64,000 nt of DNA from Microvirga solisilvae (GCF_022808595.1 NZ_JAKUCN010000001.1:372001-436000); one strand, 5' to 3'. Counted from the stretch's first letter, positions 18,396-29,837 are shown. Notes: generated by a model not told the origin, from the letters alone. Numbers and translations are program-made.

Positions 18396-19742
18396 CTAAC
18401 CAGTCACGAAGTCCACCAGCAGCTTCACATTCAGCACCACAATTACGGCAGCGATCACGCCTGCAAAGGCCGTGAGCCAGCGCGGTGTCACGAGTTCGCC
18501 CATCTTCTGCTTGGAGGCCGTCATCGTCACCAGCGGGATGACCGCGAAGGGGAGTTGAAGGCTGAGGATGACCTGACTGAGGATCAGCAGTTTCGCCGTG
18601 CCGCTCTCGCCATAGGCGATGGTGACGGCAGCGGCGGGAACGATGGCGATGCCCCGAGTGATGAGGCGGCGCATCCAGGGCGCCATCTTGAAGTTGATGA
18701 AGCCCTCCATGACGATCTGGCCGGCCATGGTTGCCGTCACCGTGGAGTTCAGGCCACAGCAGAGCAGGGACAGGCCGAACAGCATGGGCGCAATGGCGCT
18801 GCCGAGGATCGGCTGGAGCAGGGTATGCGCCTCGCCGAGCTCGGCGACCTCGCTGCGGCCTGTGCTGTAGAAGGCAGCCGCTGCGAGGATCAAAAGCGAT
18901 GCGTTGATGGTGAGCGCGAACATGAGCGCGATGGTGGAGTCGAGCGTGGCGAAACGCATCGCCTCGCGCTTCTCCGCCAGCGTCTCGCCATAAGCGCGTG
19001 TCTGCACGATGCCGGAATGCAGGTAGAGATTATGCGGCATCACCGTCGCGCCGAGGATGCCGAGCGCGAGATAAAGCATGTCCGGGTTGGTGACGATTTC
19101 CGTTGTCGGCGCAAAGCCGGTGATCACCGCCCCCCAGTTCGGATCGGCCATGGCGATCTGGATGCCGAAGCAGACGGCGATCACGCCGAGCAGGGTGATG
19201 ATGAAGGCCTCGACCCAGCGGAAGCCGAGATTCTGCAGATAGAGGATCAGGAAGACGTCGAGCGCCGTGATGACGACGCCGATCTCCAGCGGGACGCCGA
19301 AGAGCAGGTTGAGGCCGATCGCCGTGCCGATCACCTCCGCGAGGTCGGTGGCGCAGATAGCGAGTTCCGCCAGAACCCAAAGACCCCATGCGACGGGGCG
19401 CGGATAGGCATCCCGGCAGGCCTGGGCGAGGTCGCGACCCGTCGCGACGGCAAGGCGCGCGCAAAGCGACTGCAGAACGATTGCCATGATGTTCGAGATC
19501 AGCGCCACCGAGAGCAGGGCATAGCCGTATTTCGAACCGCCCGCGATCGAGGTCGCCCAGTTGCCGGGGTCCATATAGCCTACGGCCACGAGATAGCCCG
19601 GCCCCAAAAAGGCCGCTGCCCGCCGCCAGGTTGAACCAGGGCGCACCTTGATCGAGCGATTCACCTCCGGAAGAGAGGGCAGACTCACATCCTGACGCCA
19701 TGCTGCCTTGCGCACGAGGGAGACGGGGGCTGATTGGTCCAT
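18396..19742 (-). CDS. mntH: Nramp-family Mn2+/divalent metal transporter
   Basis: A 448-residue proton-coupled divalent-metal importer with about 11 transmembrane helices. The family signatures are [12 protein letters not shown] in helix 1, with the metal-coordinating Asp and Asn, and [18 protein letters not shown] in helix 6, with the metal-binding methionine. The start is ATG 19742 ([10 protein letters not shown]) with GAAAGAG upstream. The open frame continues about 80 codons further 5', but that stretch would add a non-family extension and cover the operator. A palindromic TTGCAA-type site just upstream suggests manganese-responsive repression. It is transcribed divergently from the acyl-CoA carboxylase gene. 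Confidence 0.92.
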   Translation of the reverse strand: MDQSAPVSLVRKAAWRQDVSLPSLPEVNRSIKVRPGSTWRRAAAFLGPGYLVAVGYMDPGNWATSIAGGSKYGYALLSVALISNIMAIVLQSLCARLAVATGRDLAQACRDAYPRPVAWGLWVLAELAICATDLAEVIGTAIGLNLLFGVPLEIGVVITALDVFLILYLQNLGFRWVEAFIITLLGVIAVCFGIQIAMADPNWGAVITGFAPTTEIVTNPDMLYLALGILGATVMPHNLYLHSGIVQTRAYGETLAEKREAMRFATLDSTIALMFALTINASLLILAAAAFYSTGRSEVAELGEAHTLLQPILGSAIAPMLFGLSLLCCGLNSTVTATMAGQIVMEGFINFKMAPWMRRLITRGIAIVPAAAVTIAYGESGTAKLLILSQVILSLQLPFAVIPLVTMTASKQKMGELVTPRWLTAFAGVIAAVIVVLNVKLLVDFVTG

Positions 19743-19757
19743 GAGCTCTTTCTGCAG

Positions 19758-19774
19758 TTGCAAGTCATTTGCAA
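19758..19774 (-). promoter_or_regulatory. Candidate Mur/Fur-type operator of mntH
   Basis: TTGCAAGTCATTTGCAA is an imperfect 17-bp palindrome made of two TTGCAA half-sites, 16 nt upstream of the mntH start. In rhizobia, Mur, a manganese-sensing Fur homologue, represses mntH and sit genes by binding TGCAA-rich palindromes, so that is the likeliest ligand. Confidence 0.5.
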
Positions 19775-20053
19775 GAAGAAGGTAGCGTGACTTTCTTAAA
19801 CAGACAAGAGGGTGTCGCGGAACATTCTGGCGGTTGGGGGTGACTACGCGAAAGGGATAGGCTGGACCATCAGCCTTCTGCGAAAGGAAATGGCGGAAGC
19901 GCCAATTGCTGGCGATGGAAGGAATTTCGCCCGACTTTTTCGCTTGGTGAGCAAGACGAAAAGAGGAGCTGTTCTCGCGTGACAAGCGGCCTAGGTTTTG
20001 CTCTAGCTCTTCACAAAACGAACCGGAATTCGGAAAAATCCATAGGGATGGCC
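19775..20053. other. Divergent intergenic region between mntH and the carboxylase gene
   Basis: Together with the operator this is a 311-nt gap without a supported gene. Open frames cross it on both strands but have no start context or family match. It should hold the promoters of both divergent genes. I cannot assign -35/-10 elements with confidence. Confidence 0.5.
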
Positions 20054-22033
20054 ATGCTCGAGAGTGTCCTCATCGCCAATCGCGGCGAGATTGCCTGCCG
20101 GATCATCCGCACCGCCAAGCGGCTGGGAATGCGCACCATCGCGGTCTACTCGGAAGCCGATGCCGATGCGCTCTTCGTGCGGATGGCGGACGAGGCCTAC
20201 CTGATCGGTCCCGCGCCTGCCCGCGAGAGCTATCTGAAGATCGACACGATCATCGAAGTCGCCAAGCGTGCGAAAGCAGCTTCCATCCATCCAGGCTACG
20301 GCTTCCTCTCCGAGCGCGCTGAATTTGCCGAAGCATGCGCTGCCAATGGCATCGTCTTTGTCGGCCCGCCGGCCTCTGCCATCAAGGCCATGGGCCTCAA
20401 GGATGCGGCGAAGGCGCTCGTGCAGCAGGCGAACGTGCCTGTGGTGCCGGGCTATCACGGCTCGAAGCAAGAGCCCGACTTCCTGCGCCAGAAGGCTTAC
20501 GAGATCGGTTATCCGGTTCTGATCAAGGCGGTTGCAGGCGGCGGCGGCAAGGGCATGCGGCGCGTCGAGAAGGCGGCGGATTTCGATGCCGCGTTGGAGA
20601 GCGCGCAGCGCGAGGCCCAAAACGCCTTCGGCGATCCGCGCGTGTTGGTGGAGAAATACATTCTCTCACCGCGCCATATCGAGATTCAGGTTTTTGCCGA
20701 TGCGCACGGCAACGTGGTGCATCTCTTCGAACGCGATTGCTCGCTCCAGCGCCGCCATCAGAAGGTGATCGAAGAAGCGCCAGCTCCCGGCATGACGCCG
20801 GAGATGCGCCAGGCCATGGGCCAAGCGGCTGTCGAGGCGGCGCGCGCTGTCGGCTATGTGGGCGCGGGCACGGTGGAGTTCATCGCAGACGGACGCGAAG
20901 GCCTTCGCGCTGATCGCTTCTATTTCATGGAAATGAACACGCGCCTCCAGGTGGAGCATCCGGTGACGGAGGCGATCACAGGGCTTGATCTCGTGGAACT
21001 GCAATTCCGCGCCGCCTCTGGCGAGAAGCTGCCGTTCACGCAAGACGATCTCACGATCAACGGTCATGCGGTCGAGGCACGTCTCTATGCGGAGGATCCT
21101 GAAAAGGAATTCCTGCCCTCCACCGGCAAGCTGTGGGCACTCGAATTCCTTGAAGGCGAGGGCATTCGCATCGATACCGGCGTGGAGGCGGGGGCCGAGG
21201 TGACGCCTTACTACGATCCGATGATCGCGAAAGTGATCGCCCATGGTGAGACGCGCGAAGAAGCTCTGTCCATGCTTGCCGATGCGCTCGGCCAAACAAT
21301 TGTCGCTGGGCCTAAGACCAATGTCGCTTTCCTGAAGAAGCTCTGCGAAGCGAATGAGTTCAGGGCAGGGCACTTCGATACGGGGTTCATCGATCGCAAT
21401 ATCGAGGCCCTCGGCGTCGGCCCGCAACCGCTTGATGAAGTGTCAGTCTCGTTCGGCGCCGCTGCCTTGATCTCGCGAAAGATCGATCAGCTTCGCATGT
21501 CCGAGCATCTGAAGAACGACGAGCCTTCATCGCCCTGGTCTGAGCCGGATGGCTTCCAGCTGCTCGGAACGCGCAGCGTCGGCATGCCGCTTCTCGTGGA
21601 CGGCGAGCGCGTCGATGCACGCGAGGTCTTTAGCGCCGAGCATCGCGGCGTCAGCACGGTTGCCGTGGGCGAGAGCGATCCTTGGGCCGATGAGCAGATC
21701 GACCAGGAAATCGATGCCCCGCATGGTGTCTACATCCTCAGGAATGGACGTCAGACCCTCGTGCAGTCTTTCGATCCCTTCGATGTCGATCTCGAACATA
21801 TGGACGAAGGCGGCTCGGTGAAGGCACCGATGCACGGCAAGCTCGTGGCCGTGTTCGTGCAGGCGGGCGACAAGGTCGAGAAGGGGCAGCGGCTCGCCAT
21901 CGTCGAGGCGATGAAGATGGAGCACGTGCTCGTGGCGCCTGCTGATGGTGAGGTAGCGGAGATCGCCGCCGAGCCGGGTGCTCAGGTGGCTGAAGGCGCG
22001 CGTCTCATTGTGCTGAAGGCCGAAGAGGAATAG
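20054..22033 (+). CDS. Biotin-dependent acyl-CoA carboxylase, alpha subunit (methylcrotonyl/propionyl/acetyl-CoA type)
   Basis: A 659-residue fusion of biotin carboxylase and biotin carboxyl carrier protein. The biotin carboxylase domain starts at [17 protein letters not shown], has the ATP-grasp glycine loop [13 protein letters not shown] and the catalytic [16 protein letters not shown] segment, and ends near 450. A linker follows, and the C-terminal biotinyl domain carries EAMKMEH with biotin lysine 621. The length and linker best match methylcrotonyl-CoA carboxylase alpha (leucine catabolism), but propionyl-CoA carboxylase cannot be ruled out. No carboxyltransferase (beta) gene is present in this window. 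ATG 20054 is preceded by AGGG at 7 nt, and ATG 20048 is also in frame. Confidence 0.85.
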   Translation: MLESVLIANRGEIACRIIRTAKRLGMRTIAVYSEADADALFVRMADEAYLIGPAPARESYLKIDTIIEVAKRAKAASIHPGYGFLSERAEFAEACAANGIVFVGPPASAIKAMGLKDAAKALVQQANVPVVPGYHGSKQEPDFLRQKAYEIGYPVLIKAVAGGGGKGMRRVEKAADFDAALESAQREAQNAFGDPRVLVEKYILSPRHIEIQVFADAHGNVVHLFERDCSLQRRHQKVIEEAPAPGMTPEMRQAMGQAAVEAARAVGYVGAGTVEFIADGREGLRADRFYFMEMNTRLQVEHPVTEAITGLDLVELQFRAASGEKLPFTQDDLTINGHAVEARLYAEDPEKEFLPSTGKLWALEFLEGEGIRIDTGVEAGAEVTPYYDPMIAKVIAHGETREEALSMLADALGQTIVAGPKTNVAFLKKLCEANEFRAGHFDTGFIDRNIEALGVGPQPLDEVSVSFGAAALISRKIDQLRMSEHLKNDEPSSPWSEPDGFQLLGTRSVGMPLLVDGERVDAREVFSAEHRGVSTVAVGESDPWADEQIDQEIDAPHGVYILRNGRQTLVQSFDPFDVDLEHMDEGGSVKAPMHGKLVAVFVQAGDKVEKGQRLAIVEAMKMEHVLVAPADGEVAEIAAEPGAQVAEGARLIVLKAEEE

Positions 22034-22088
22034 AGGTGCGGCAGAGCGCCGGATTTTCCATCCGGCGCGCCCATGGTTCAAAGCTCAC

Positions 22089-22526
22089 ATGGCCCTTCAT
22101 CTCATCAAGCTCTGCGTCGGCTGCGACTCCATCACCGATCTCGAAGAATGGATCGAGGAGAACCGTGCGCATCATCAGCGACTTGGGCGCGATTATGAGC
22201 AGACGCATACCACACGCATGGTGCCCAAGCGCGTGGAAGAGCTTCTCGATGGCGGAGCACTCTATTGGGTGATCAAAGGTCAGGTGGCGGCGCGTCAGAA
22301 ACTGCTTGATGTGCGCCCGTTCACCGATGCGGACGGAATTGGACGCTGCCGCCTCGTGCTTGAGCCCAAGGTGATCCCCGTGGAGCCTCGTCCCTACAGG
22401 CCTTTTCAGGGTTGGCGCTATCTCGCTGCAAAGGACGCGCCCCGCGATATCGACGGCAAGGGCGGCGATCTTGCCAAGATGCCTGAGGACATGCGACGAG
22501 AACTGGCTGAACTCGGCTTGCTTTAA
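22089..22526 (+). CDS. DUF1489 family protein
   Basis: A 145-residue cytoplasmic protein of unknown function, widely conserved in Alphaproteobacteria. Recognisable segments are HLIKLCVGCDSITDLEEW at the start, the TRMVPKRVEELLDGGALYWVIKG block, and the C-terminal PFQGWRYLAAKDAPRD with a final MRRELAELGLL. It has no signal peptide, membrane segment or obvious catalytic motif. It lies 55 nt downstream of the carboxylase gene and may be cotranscribed with it. The context does not explain its role. Confidence 0.8.
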   Translation: MALHLIKLCVGCDSITDLEEWIEENRAHHQRLGRDYEQTHTTRMVPKRVEELLDGGALYWVIKGQVAARQKLLDVRPFTDADGIGRCRLVLEPKVIPVEPRPYRPFQGWRYLAAKDAPRDIDGKGGDLAKMPEDMRRELAELGLL

Positions 22527-22546
22527 CTTATGTGAATCGGGAGCGC

Positions 22547-22801
22547 ATGATGAAGCATCTCATCATCCTCGCATCGTCCTTCTTCGTGCTGGCGGGACCA
22601 GCCCTTGCGGAAGATTGCCGCATCCCTGATCCCAAGCCGGGCCAAGCGATCAAGGTGCCTGATGCGTGCAAGGAAGCCGTGCGCCCCAAAGAGCGGAATG
22701 TGCAGGCTTCCAAGACCAAACCTGGCGAGATTGATCTCGGTCACGGCACGACCCTGAGCATTGGTGGGCGTGTGCGGGGTGAAATGGGCTGGAAGCGTTA
22801 G
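22547..22801 (+). CDS. Small secreted hypothetical protein
   Basis: This protein of about 84 residues starts with a clear Sec signal peptide (MMKHLIILASSFFVLAGPALA, cleavage before EDCRIPD). The mature part of about 63 residues is basic and has two cysteines (CRIP and DACKE) that could form a disulfide in the periplasm. I chose ATG 22547, the first of two tandem ATGs, because CGGGAG lies just upstream. The longer GTG start would spoil the signal peptide. No family is recognised. Confidence 0.65.
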   Translation: MMKHLIILASSFFVLAGPALAEDCRIPDPKPGQAIKVPDACKEAVRPKERNVQASKTKPGEIDLGHGTTLSIGGRVRGEMGWKR

Positions 22802-22881
22802 ACTTTTTAGCTGGGGATCGTCTTGGAACTCCGCTGCCTGGATTCGCATTGGCCTTGCAGTTCAGTTGAGTGGAGGTTCCG

Positions 22882-23238
22882 ATGCTCCTGTCTGCATCCG
22901 AAGGCCGGCACTGGCGCTATGAAGTGTGTGAGCACGAGGACGGTTATCTCGTCCAGATGCGCGATCTGACCACGGGGGACCTGGACGATGAGTTCTCCAC
23001 GATCTTTCGGACATTGCCCGTTGCGTTCGCTTATGCCGAGATGTCGGCTGCTTACGAACGCTATGCCGCCTGTGAACTCGAGCATGTCCAGGACGAGCAG
23101 ATTGAGTTCGATGTGGAAGCGACAGAGCGTCATTTCATCGATCTGAGCGACCGCCTCCACGATTCCGGCATCAACGGCGTCGTGATCCAGGCTTGGGAGC
23201 GCGAAAGCCAGCGGGGCCAGGCACGGCTTCTCCACTGA
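22882..23238 (+). CDS. Hypothetical cytoplasmic protein
   Basis: This 118-residue acidic protein has no signal peptide or membrane helix. It reads like a small two-part fold: an N-terminal beta-rich part (WRYEVCEHEDGYLVQMRDLTTG) and a helical C-terminal part (TERHFIDLSDRLHDSGINGVV). ATG 22882 is chosen because GGAGG lies 5 nt upstream. A GTG at 22870 is in frame, but its spacing to that site is wrong. A strong terminator follows, so the gene is probably a single-gene unit. No function is proposed. Confidence 0.65.
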   Translation: MLLSASEGRHWRYEVCEHEDGYLVQMRDLTTGDLDDEFSTIFRTLPVAFAYAEMSAAYERYAACELEHVQDEQIEFDVEATERHFIDLSDRLHDSGINGVVIQAWERESQRGQARLLH

Positions 23239-23263
23239 TCGCCTCAGGCTTCCTATGAGTTTT

Positions 23264-23295
23264 GCAAGCCGGTTCCTCTCAGGAGGGGCCGGCTT
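23264..23295 (+). terminator. Rho-independent terminator
   Basis: A 13-bp stem (AAGCCGGTTCCTC with GGGGCCGGCTT-side pairing, two G-U pairs) and a tiny loop are followed by TTTTTC. It lies 26 nt after the upstream stop codon. Confidence 0.9.
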
Positions 23296-23366
23296 TTTCG
23301 CATTCGAGGGCACCATGATTTACAACTGCCTCATCCCGGCCCACATCTTGGGGTGGGGATGAACAC

Positions 23367-24077
23367 ATGATGCTGCTTTATGGAATCGCTGCCGCTGCCC
23401 TGGTCTGGTGGCTGCTCAAAGTCTTCGCCCGCTCCGACACGAAAGCGGTTGCCAAGGCCGTGAAGATTGTTGCGGGCATTTCGGCGCTCGGCGCGGCTGT
23501 TGTGCTCGGCGCCAAGGGACAGATCCTCACGGCTCTTCTGGTCGGCGGCCTCGGCGCCTGGGCGCTCGGCTGGGGCGGCTTGCCGCTTCCGGGCTCCTTG
23601 GGAGGCTTTCAGAAGACTGCCGGACGCTATTCGCGGATCCGGTCGGCAATGATCGAGATGGAGATCGACCACGCCACCGGCGTGATCGAGGGCAGCGTTC
23701 TTGCGGGCACCTTTGCAGGCCGCCGCCTGTCGAGCCTTGCTCCGGATAACCTGCGCCGCCTCTATGACGAGTGCAGCGCGCTCGATCCGGAGGGTTTGCC
23801 CCTTCTAGAGGCTTATCTTGACCGCCGGTTTTCCGGTTGGCGTGAAGACGCTCACGGAGACCGAGACACGCGGACGCGCACTCATGCGCAGTCGGGCGTA
23901 ATGACGAAAGATGAAGCCTACCAGATCCTGGGGCTTAAGCCGGGCGCGAGCCTCGACGAGATCAGACATGCGCATCGCACGCTGATCAAGAAGCTCCATC
24001 CCGACCAGGGAGGGTCTGCGTATCTCGCTACTCGCGTAAACCAGGCGAGAGAAGTCCTGCTGAGCCGACATCGCTGA
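23367..24077 (+). CDS. Membrane-anchored J-domain (DnaJ-like) protein
   Basis: A 236-residue protein with two N-terminal hydrophobic segments (about 1-20 and 32-70), a middle region, and a J-domain in the last 60 residues. The J-domain signature is intact: helix II ending IRHAHRTLIKKLHPDQGG, with the HPD tripeptide that stimulates Hsp70 ATPase. The topology, with membrane anchor first and J-domain last, is that of Pam18/DjlA-like inner-membrane cochaperones, so it probably recruits DnaK to the membrane. ATG 23367 follows GGGGATGAACAC. It is transcribed toward the D,D-carboxypeptidase gene. Confidence 0.85.
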   Translation: MMLLYGIAAAALVWWLLKVFARSDTKAVAKAVKIVAGISALGAAVVLGAKGQILTALLVGGLGAWALGWGGLPLPGSLGGFQKTAGRYSRIRSAMIEMEIDHATGVIEGSVLAGTFAGRRLSSLAPDNLRRLYDECSALDPEGLPLLEAYLDRRFSGWREDAHGDRDTRTRTHAQSGVMTKDEAYQILGLKPGASLDEIRHAHRTLIKKLHPDQGGSAYLATRVNQAREVLLSRHR

Positions 24078-24167
24078 TACTCCACGCGCGATCCGGGTAC
24101 TAACTGCGACGGAGCGAACACAAAGCACCGTCGCGGATGATGAAAGCAGTCAGAGATTAAAACTTCG

Positions 24168-25799
24168 TCAGCCGCGAGAAGCGAAGCAGGCGACGCCGCC
24201 CTTTTTCAGCTGCTTGCAGGCCTGCTCCGCATCGCCGGATTCCTTGAAGCCGGAGAAGCGGGCGCGGTAGAGCGTGCCGCCATTGGACGCGACCTTCTCG
24301 GTATAGGGAGAGGCCTTACCCAGAGCCTTGCCGAAGCGGCTGCGGGCAGCGGCGAGCATGTCCTTCGCCTTGTCCTCATCATCGGTCGCACCGAGCTGGA
24401 TCACCCAGCCGCTGACGGTTTTCTTGGGCTCGGGAGCTTCGGTCTTGGGAAGCTCGGCCTTCAGCGATGCAACCTTCACCGGCTCGGCCTGAGCGGCGGG
24501 AGCAGGCGTCTTGGTCTCGATCTTCGCCTGAAGGGCGGCTTTCTGGTTGTCCGAGATCTGGGCAGGCTGCGCCTGGAGGGCGGCATAGGCCTGCGCATTC
24601 AGCGGCAGCGGCTCGGGGCCTTTCTGCCAACGGATGGACGAGGTGGAAGACGGGGTTGTGGTGGAGCTCGCTCCCGCAGCGGAGGCGACGACCGGACGCA
24701 GGGTGTTCAGGTCGAGGGGCTTGCGGGGCGCAGGTTGGGCATTCGTGGTCGCGGCAGCCTGCGCTACGGGAACTTCAGGCGTTGCGGAGGCCACCTTCAC
24801 AGGGGCCTGTGCGACAGGTGCCGTCTCGGCAACCGCTTCGACTGGACGCTTCACGGGAACAGGGGCAGGAGCAGCCTCCGCGACCTGCGTCGTTTGAGCG
24901 CCGCGTTCGACGACAGGAGGCGCGACGCGGGCACCGGCATAGGCACGCGGCAGGTGATCCTCGATCAGGCCCGCCATCTTCTGGTCACGGGAGGCGCCGG
25001 AGCGTCCGCCGAGAACCACGGCGACGATGCTGCGCGTCTCGGTGTTGACCGAGGTCAGCAGGTTGAAGCCGGACAGGCGGGTATAGCCGGTCTTGATGCC
25101 GTCCACGCCATGCACCTTGCCCAGCAGCCGGTTATGACCACGGATGGTGCGCTGTCCGTACTGGAACGAGCGAGTGTCGAAATAGGCAAAGTATTTCGGG
25201 AAGCGGTCCTGGATCGCGCGCCCGAGGATCGATAGGTCGCGGGCCGTGGTGATGTTCGGCGGATCGTGAGGCAGGCCGTGCGGATTGTGGAACTCGGAGG
25301 AGTTCATGCCCAGTTCCCGGGCCTTGCGCGTCATCATGCGTGCAAAGGCGTCCTCGGAGCCGGCAATGTTCTCGGCTACCACGACGGACACGTCGTTGGC
25401 TGAGAGGGTCACCATGGCCTTGATCGCGTCTTCGACATCGATCGTCGAGCCGGGGCGCAAACCAAGCTTGGTCGGCGGCTGACTCGCGGCATATTCGGAG
25501 ACAGCCAGCTGGGTGTTCAGGTTCATGCGTCCCCGCTCCATCTGCTCGAACAACAGATAGAGGCTCATCACTTTTGTGATGGAGGCGGGGATGCGGGGTT
25601 CGTCGATATTGTCGCCCTGCAGGACCTTGCCGGTCTTGGCATCGACGACGATGGAAGCTGTGGGAGGGCTATAGCCGCCGCCCTTGGAGCTGACCTTGCG
25701 CCGCGCCGCCTCTGCGGGAGAGGAGAAGGCAATGGCAGCTGAAGTAACAATACCAATGAAAGTCCAAGCAGTTCGGCGTCCAACCCAAACCGAATTCAT
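24168..25799 (-). CDS. D-alanyl-D-alanine carboxypeptidase with C-terminal SPOR domain
   Basis: This 543-residue periplasmic low-molecular-weight penicillin-binding protein would trim the terminal D-Ala of peptidoglycan pentapeptides. A signal peptide ends near residue 31. The S11 peptidase domain has the SxxK tetrad SITK at 73-76 (catalytic Ser73), SAN at 133-135 and KTG at 236-238. Residues of about 300-455 are a long Ala/Pro/Val-rich, probably disordered linker. The last 80 residues (GWVIQLGATDDEDKAKDML and so on) form a SPOR domain, which binds denuded septal glycan, so septum targeting is inferred. ATG 25799 is the only sensible start. It is divergent from the phasin gene. Confidence 0.9.
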   Translation of the reverse strand: MNSVWVGRRTAWTFIGIVTSAAIAFSSPAEAARRKVSSKGGGYSPPTASIVVDAKTGKVLQGDNIDEPRIPASITKVMSLYLLFEQMERGRMNLNTQLAVSEYAASQPPTKLGLRPGSTIDVEDAIKAMVTLSANDVSVVVAENIAGSEDAFARMMTRKARELGMNSSEFHNPHGLPHDPPNITTARDLSILGRAIQDRFPKYFAYFDTRSFQYGQRTIRGHNRLLGKVHGVDGIKTGYTRLSGFNLLTSVNTETRSIVAVVLGGRSGASRDQKMAGLIEDHLPRAYAGARVAPPVVERGAQTTQVAEAAPAPVPVKRPVEAVAETAPVAQAPVKVASATPEVPVAQAAATTNAQPAPRKPLDLNTLRPVVASAAGASSTTTPSSTSSIRWQKGPEPLPLNAQAYAALQAQPAQISDNQKAALQAKIETKTPAPAAQAEPVKVASLKAELPKTEAPEPKKTVSGWVIQLGATDDEDKAKDMLAAARSRFGKALGKASPYTEKVASNGGTLYRARFSGFKESGDAEQACKQLKKGGVACFASRG

Positions 25800-25945
25800 G
25801 CTGAAAAATCCCTGTCGATTTTAGTCTCAAACCTCCGCGACCGGTTCTCCAAAAGGAGATTGTTGCCGGCGCAACACATACCTCGACGGTAAGAGGGTGC
25901 GGTTACGGGGGCGTTAACAGGGATGGTTATCGATGCACGGTTGAT

Positions 25946-25958
25946 TGTGCGCTGCACA
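25946..25958. promoter_or_regulatory. Operator copy 1 upstream of phasin (TGTGC-GCT-GCACA)
   Basis: A perfect 13-bp palindrome with a TGC-N3-GCA core, identical to the copy 31 bp downstream. It lies just 5' of the -35 element. The core matches the type of site described for PhaR, the PHB-responsive repressor of phasin genes. Confidence 0.55.
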
Positions 25959-25965
25959 AAAAGAC

Positions 25966-25993
25966 TTGACATATTTTGTGCGCTGCACATAAT
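25966..25993 (+). promoter_or_regulatory. Sigma-70-type phasin promoter
   Basis: TTGACA (25966-25971) and CATAAT (25988-25993) are separated by 16 nt, close to the housekeeping consensus. Transcription would begin near 26000, leaving a leader of about 54 nt. The second operator copy fills the spacer. Confidence 0.65.
25977..25989. promoter_or_regulatory. Operator copy 2 within the phasin promoter spacer
   Basis: The second TGTGCGCTGCACA palindrome lies between the -35 and -10 elements, where a bound repressor would block RNA polymerase. It is offset 31 bp from copy 1, about three helical turns, which puts both on the same DNA face. Confidence 0.55.
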
Positions 25994-26053
25994 TCATTCC
26001 GTACTATTTCCCGGCACTTGGTGCCATTAAACGCCTTATTGTCGAGGTTCACA

Positions 26054-26389
26054 ATGATTCAGCCGTTTGCAAACTTGCAAAAGCTTGGCCAGGAAAATCT
26101 GAATGCCACCATCAAGGCGGCAGGTGCCTTCTCCAGCAACGCTCAGGCGATCGCCAACGAATCCGCCGAGTTTGCGCGCAAGACGTTCGAGCACAACACG
26201 GCCACTGTCGAGAAGCTGATCGGTGCTCAGACCTTCGAAAAGGCAGTCGAGGTCCAGACGGCCTATGCCAAGGGCGCCTACGAGAACCTCGTCGCCCAGT
26301 CGAGCAAGATGGGCGCGCTCTACACGGCGCTCGCTACTGAGGCCTTCAAGCCTTTCGAGGGCCTTCTGTCCAAGACCCTCAAGGCCTAA
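26054..26389 (+). CDS. Phasin family protein (PHA granule-associated)
   Basis: A 111-residue, almost wholly helical protein of the phasin_2 type, expected to coat polyhydroxyalkanoate granules. Typical segments are NLQKLGQENLNATIKAAGAF, ANESAEFARKTFEHNTATVEKLIGA and VQTAYAKGAYENLVAQSSKMG. The amphipathic, alanine-rich helices have no cysteine or signal sequence. ATG 26054 is preceded by GAGG at 7 nt, and the longer open frame 5' would run into the promoter. It has its own strong promoter with two operators and its own terminator, which indicates a tightly regulated, highly expressed single gene. Confidence 0.88.
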   Translation: MIQPFANLQKLGQENLNATIKAAGAFSSNAQAIANESAEFARKTFEHNTATVEKLIGAQTFEKAVEVQTAYAKGAYENLVAQSSKMGALYTALATEAFKPFEGLLSKTLKA

Positions 26390-26425
26390 AGCCAGGTCTG
26401 ACCCGTCTAGACGGTTTTTGAGTGG

Positions 26426-26460
26426 AACGCCCGGTCGCAAGGCCGGGCGTTTCGCATTTT
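26426..26460 (+). terminator. Rho-independent terminator of the phasin gene
   Basis: A perfect 9-bp stem (AACGCCCGG with CCGGGCGTT) and an 8-nt loop are followed by TCGCATTTT. It begins 37 nt after the stop. Confidence 0.8.
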
Positions 26461-26660
26461 GCGGGCTCATGAAGCTTGGCGGGGACGACCTCACGGGAGA
26501 GTGAGAAGATGTCGCGCTTCTCAGGGCTGATATGCGCCCCCATCTGGTTGATCTAGCGAACCGAATGGAGCGACTATAGATATGACTCATGCGCTGGAGC
26601 CGAAGCGGAAAGGCGGGCTACAGGGCAGGGGCCAATAAGAAGGGGGTCGGTCGAAACATC

Positions 26661-27053
26661 ATGCTGCGGTTAGCTCAGGACACTTTGGTCCGGTTGAGGC
26701 GGTCTCCACTCTCCGCAGCCGGCGGATCACAGCCCCCTGGTGGCGATGACGACGGCCGCTCGAACACGGCTATCATCACGAAAACCAAGCCGCGGACGAA
26801 ACGGCCGAACCTTTACCGCGTTCTTCTTTTGAACGACGATTATACCCCGATGGAGTTTGTGGTTCACGTGCTGGAGCGTTTCTTCAATAAGAACCGTGAG
26901 GATGCGACCCGGATCATGCTTCATGTGCATCAGAACGGCGTCGGGGAATGTGGAGTTTTTACCTACGAAATTGCGGAGACCAAGGTGACGCAGGTGATGG
27001 ATTTCGCCCGCAAGCACCAGCACCCTCTGCAATGCGTGATGGAAAAGAATTAG
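26661..27053 (+). CDS. clpS: ATP-dependent Clp protease adaptor ClpS
   Basis: This adaptor delivers N-degron substrates (Phe, Leu, Trp, Tyr N-termini) to ClpAP. The conserved core begins [35 protein letters not shown], with the NDD and M residues of the hydrophobic pocket, and continues through [25 protein letters not shown] to the C-terminal [10 protein letters not shown]. The core matches the usual ClpS, preceded by a disordered tail of about 45 residues that enters the ClpA pore. The start is uncertain. I take ATG 26661 (130 residues), while the frame is open to 26589 with no good ribosome-binding site. clpA follows 31 nt later. Confidence 0.9.
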   Translation: MLRLAQDTLVRLRRSPLSAAGGSQPPGGDDDGRSNTAIITKTKPRTKRPNLYRVLLLNDDYTPMEFVVHVLERFFNKNREDATRIMLHVHQNGVGECGVFTYEIAETKVTQVMDFARKHQHPLQCVMEKN

Positions 27054-27084
27054 CCGAGAGACCCGTCTCATAAAGGACAAGCCG

Positions 27085-29540
<2,456 letters not shown>

Positions 29541-29544
<4 letters not shown>

Positions 29545-29837
29545 CGACTGAGTTGCACGAGGCCCCCCTCCGGGCCGAACGGATCATCGAGCCTCCGCCG
29601 AAGCCGGAGCCCAAGGAGCCCAGGCAGAAGCGCGAGCCCGCGCCGAAGCTCTCCTGGCGCGAAAAGCGCGAGCGGCGTCGGCGTCGGCGAGTCTGGTTCG
29701 AGGAAATCCTCGGTTGGGTCTTGGTGCCGGCCATCATCTTCGGCTGCTACTGGCTGCTGAATGTGGGCCTCGCTGCAATGGGTTCGTCACCTCAGGCCTT
29801 GATCGATGGTTTCAAGACCATCGCCGACGCCCTCTGA
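29541..29837 (+). CDS. Small basic single-span membrane protein coupled to clpA
   Basis: This 98-residue protein has a proline/glutamate-rich N-terminus, a run of arginines around 40-50 (KRERRRRRR) and a single transmembrane helix (about 56-80, ILGWVLVPAIIFGCYWLLNVGL). The positively charged flank predicts a cytoplasmic N-terminus. Its ATG overlaps the clpA stop (ATGA), so it should be translationally coupled to clpA. I do not recognise the family, and no functional link to ClpAP has been shown. It ends the clpS-clpA unit before a strong terminator. Confidence 0.7.

Noticed and set aside
19743-19985. 81-codon N-terminal extension of mntH
   Set aside because: It is not hydrophobic, not seen in Nramp proteins, and would run across the operator and the divergent promoter region.
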